NCBI GenBank assembly: GCA_958450365.1
Contig: CAUEEP010000930.1
Coordinates: 1,419,001 to 1,483,000, forward strand
Direction of reading: 5' to 3'
Source of the DNA: Mesorhabditis belari
Lineage: Eukaryota > Nematoda > Chromadorea > Rhabditida > Rhabditidae
DNA length: 64,000 nt
Below are positions 61,851 through 64,000 of this stretch, one piece after another; within the stretch, counting starts at the first letter, position 1, and every line of letters starts with the position of its first letter. Under the pieces are notes generated by a model, which did not search any database, had not been told where the DNA came from, and saw nothing but the letters and a program-made list of their open reading frames with translations. Position numbers and translations under genes: made by a program.

Positions 61851-62799
61851 CCGCTTTCGACCCCGCGATGCCCAAACACCTGGGAACAACTCTTGCCTCA
61901 AATTTCGCTGTATTATTGCTACAAAATCGAGAATAGCACAGACCAACGAAGAACGAGGTCACCTTTTTAAATAAAACAAAATGATCAACTTTTTTTTGGA
62001 CAAACTTTTCCAATTTCCTCAGAACTCCTCGAGTTCTCTGAAAAAGAACTTTTCTTTTTTTCATGGCGTCATTTCCTTAATTCCCCCCTTCATTTCGCTG
62101 ACCTCAACTCAGAAATTTTTCCGCTAAAATTCATTATTTTGCAAAACAAAAAGTTTGCATTTGACAACGGATTACTGTATGAAATCGAGCCGATAATTCG
62201 ATTTTTTTTGAGAGAAAAAGTCGGGAAATTGATGGCGTCAACCTATTTCTTTTGTTTGTCTAATCTATTGTTATGATCGGATTTGAGGATTCAACTTTGA
62301 GCGTTTCTTTTTCTGATAAAAATCATTTCTTTTGAGCTTTATGATAAGCTCAAAAGAAAACAATATTTTGAAGTTTATCACTGACTTGGAAAGTTTACCA
62401 CTGAGTTTATCACTTGGAAAAGTTGCTTGCAGTTGTTGCGTAATTGAACCGTGATTGAAAAGGCTCGCATGCTAGAAGGTGCGCGTTTAGCTTGACTCTA
62501 AAGAACGACTGCTTGCTTTATGGCTTTATAGGAGCTTTATATTATTATAGCTTTATAGATTGTTAATATGGTAATTGTAGCTTTTCAGTAATGAATTATT
62601 GGGCAAAGAATGAAATTTAATATATTAGAAGTGAATAAACGCAAGTCACAAAAGTTTAAAGTATAGTTCAAAGCCATGATTTCAAAGTAAACTAGTTTTC
62701 AATCAAAGAACCGATCAGGCCAAGGCAATACTGTTGGCCTGACCCTAGACTGGTGGCTTGCCCTCTCCTAGAGTTGAAACTAGGGCAGAACAAAAACTA
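61851..62799. other. Intergenic, AT-rich
   Basis: A - strand frame (62064-61624) runs through the composite repeat and is not accepted as a gene. A solo-end repeat is at 62465-62500. Confidence 0.4.
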
Positions 62800-62872
62800 G
62801 TGCACGATTGGGACTCCAACCCGCCACCTTTCGCTTGCCAGGCAACTGTGCTAACCATTACACCACAACGCA
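62800..62872 (-). pseudogene. tRNA-like sequence, relative of 47578
   Basis: On the - strand: GTTGTGGTGTAATGGTTAGC (A-box region), loop CTGGCAAG with GGC, B-box changed to GGTTGGAGTCC. Preceded on that strand by AGGGAGATCAG, as in the 47578 copy. Confidence 0.5.
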
Positions 62873-63466
62873 ACTGATCTCCCTTACTACAAAGGGGGTT
62901 AACTCTAGTTAACTCTAGCTAGAATAGCTCTGCTTATCAGAATCAATAACTTATTGGGTAGAAGTGCTCTAAAATTTGAGAAGTTTGCTCACCTGAAAGC
63001 ATGCGGTCTAGATTTCGTCACTCAGCCCACCCAAATTCCTGACTGATCAGAAAGAATGATTGGAAATGATAGAGAAAACAAAGATGAACACGTGTTTCCA
63101 AATAGAAAAATGGGAAAGGGAGTGACGTCATCGCTTAGCCCCCAGTCCATTCCTCCACTTGCACCCTTTCACCTTTCATCCACAAACGTCACTTAATCCC
63201 ATCCACTTTGTGATCTTGAAACTTGAGATGTTTAGAATGAATGAATGAATGAACAAACAAATTCTTCCGACTTTTCATTGAAAACAACACGTTTTACATT
63301 CAGGAATCTCATGTTTTGAAGGAAATCTTCTCAGAAACCATACAACTTATAGTTTTCTATAAATAAAGAAAGTTTTGATACAAATGCTGTTGATTTAGCT
63401 GTTCTGTAAACAATGAACAAGTAAGGGAATAATTTTGATGAAAATTTTCAATTGAAAACAATCAGA
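62873..63466. other. Intergenic, no gene supported
   Basis: AT-rich with a GAATGAAT run at 63236-63252. No exon. Confidence 0.4.
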
Positions 63467-63650
63467 AAGTTGGGTAATTGAGCTGGATCGGACTGAGAGC
63501 ACTCTCGCCAGTATTCTTTGTGCGTTTTGATAGTTGTGCGCCTTCTGGCACACAAAAATTGGGTAACTAAACCAGTTTCCAGCCGCTCTATCTGGGACAG
63601 TGTGTCAGAAATCGATTTTTCTAAGGAGAGGCATGGAAAGAACGCACAGC
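63467..63650 (-). mobile_element. SL1-bearing repeat, diverged, with extra leader fragment
   Basis: A diverged leader at 63468-63490 (AAAGTTGGGTAATTGAGC, as at 29225) precedes a unit 63515-63650 with leader AAATTGGGTAACTAAACC and end GAAAGAACGCACAGC. The same left fragment precedes the cluster at 29264, so this two-leader arrangement exists at two loci. Confidence 0.75.
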
Positions 63651-63751
63651 TTAGGAGAAAATGAGAAAAGAGTTGAATATGGAAAGATTTAATGGCTCAA
63701 ATAAAAGATCGAAGCCTAAAATCGCACAAGACAGAAAGCGAGGATCTTTCG

Positions 63752-63800
63752 AGTGATCTTTCATTCTTTCATTCTTTCATTCTTTCATTCTTTCATTCTT
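63752..63800 (+). repeat. ATTCTTTC microsatellite
   Basis: Six units of TTTCATTC. Confidence 0.92.
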
Positions 63801-64000
63801 TTCATTCCCATTTGATGCATTTCCCCTTGATTTCTCTTAAAGTGAGTGTATCAAACGAGGCAAGTGATGACTAATCGATGTCAATTGCTCTTGCTCTTTC
63901 CATTGCTTTCCTTTACTCTCTTTCTTTCGCTTTCTGACACATTTTCTTATAAGAATCGTAATTAAACAAGAAAAAATAACAGATTTATTGTTTTAAAACA
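63801..64000. other. Right edge, no gene supported
   Basis: AT-rich, nothing recognised. Confidence 0.4.

Noticed and set aside
61624..62064. 146-codon - strand frame
   Set aside because: It reads through two mobile repeats joined head to tail and has no independent support.

Overview
This is nuclear DNA from a free-living type (rhabditid-like) nematode. The evidence is many tiny introns (mostly 37-80 nt) that end in TTTCAG or TTTTAG, acceptor sites lying a few bases before start codons (as in spliced-leader trans-splicing), and about 25 copies of a repeat that carries the first 19 nt of the nematode SL1 leader (GGTTTAATTACCCAAGTTT). Species cannot be fixed from the sequence. All gene models below were assembled by hand from reading frame, splice signals and phase agreement; exon coordinates are given in each entry.

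Layout. (1) 0.7-13.1 kb is gene-dense and all on the + strand: signal peptidase subunit SPCS3, the ER glucosyltransferase ALG8, endonuclease V in the same frame as ALG8 and probably fused to it, a bL20m-like mitochondrial ribosomal protein, a CCCH plus CHY zinc-finger protein, and a flavin-containing monooxygenase (FMO). The close spacing and start-proximal acceptors suggest an operon-like cluster. (2) 13.3-14.1 kb holds a convergent CNBP-type zinc-knuckle gene on the - strand. (3) 14.1-19.8 kb is intergenic and contains two nested palindromic elements. (4) 19.8-26.1 kb is a GT43 beta-1,3-glucuronosyltransferase gene on the + strand whose introns have absorbed a poly(A) tract, a GC-rich island, several mobile repeats and a 10-bp minisatellite. 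(5) 27.8-30.0 kb is a dienelactone hydrolase family gene on the + strand with five SL1-bearing repeat units in two introns. (6) 30-44.8 kb is mostly repeats: tandem and inverted SL1-bearing arrays, three or more palindromic families and a TTAA-flanked element; one weak secreted-protein candidate lies between the inverted arrays. (7) 44.85-57.85 kb is one large M13 (neprilysin-like) metallopeptidase gene on the - strand with about 24 exons and repeat-filled introns. (8) 57.85-64 kb is repeat-rich with no gene I can support.

Functional themes. The left cluster contains two secretory-pathway functions of the ER (signal peptide cleavage and completion of the N-glycan donor), plus inosine-specific nucleic-acid cleavage, mitochondrial translation and an ER-anchored oxidase. 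The right-hand genes are extracellular-facing (a Golgi glycosaminoglycan-type glucuronosyltransferase and a type II membrane peptidase). The most unusual content is the SL1-leader-bearing repeat family and the in-frame ALG8-ENDOV junction.
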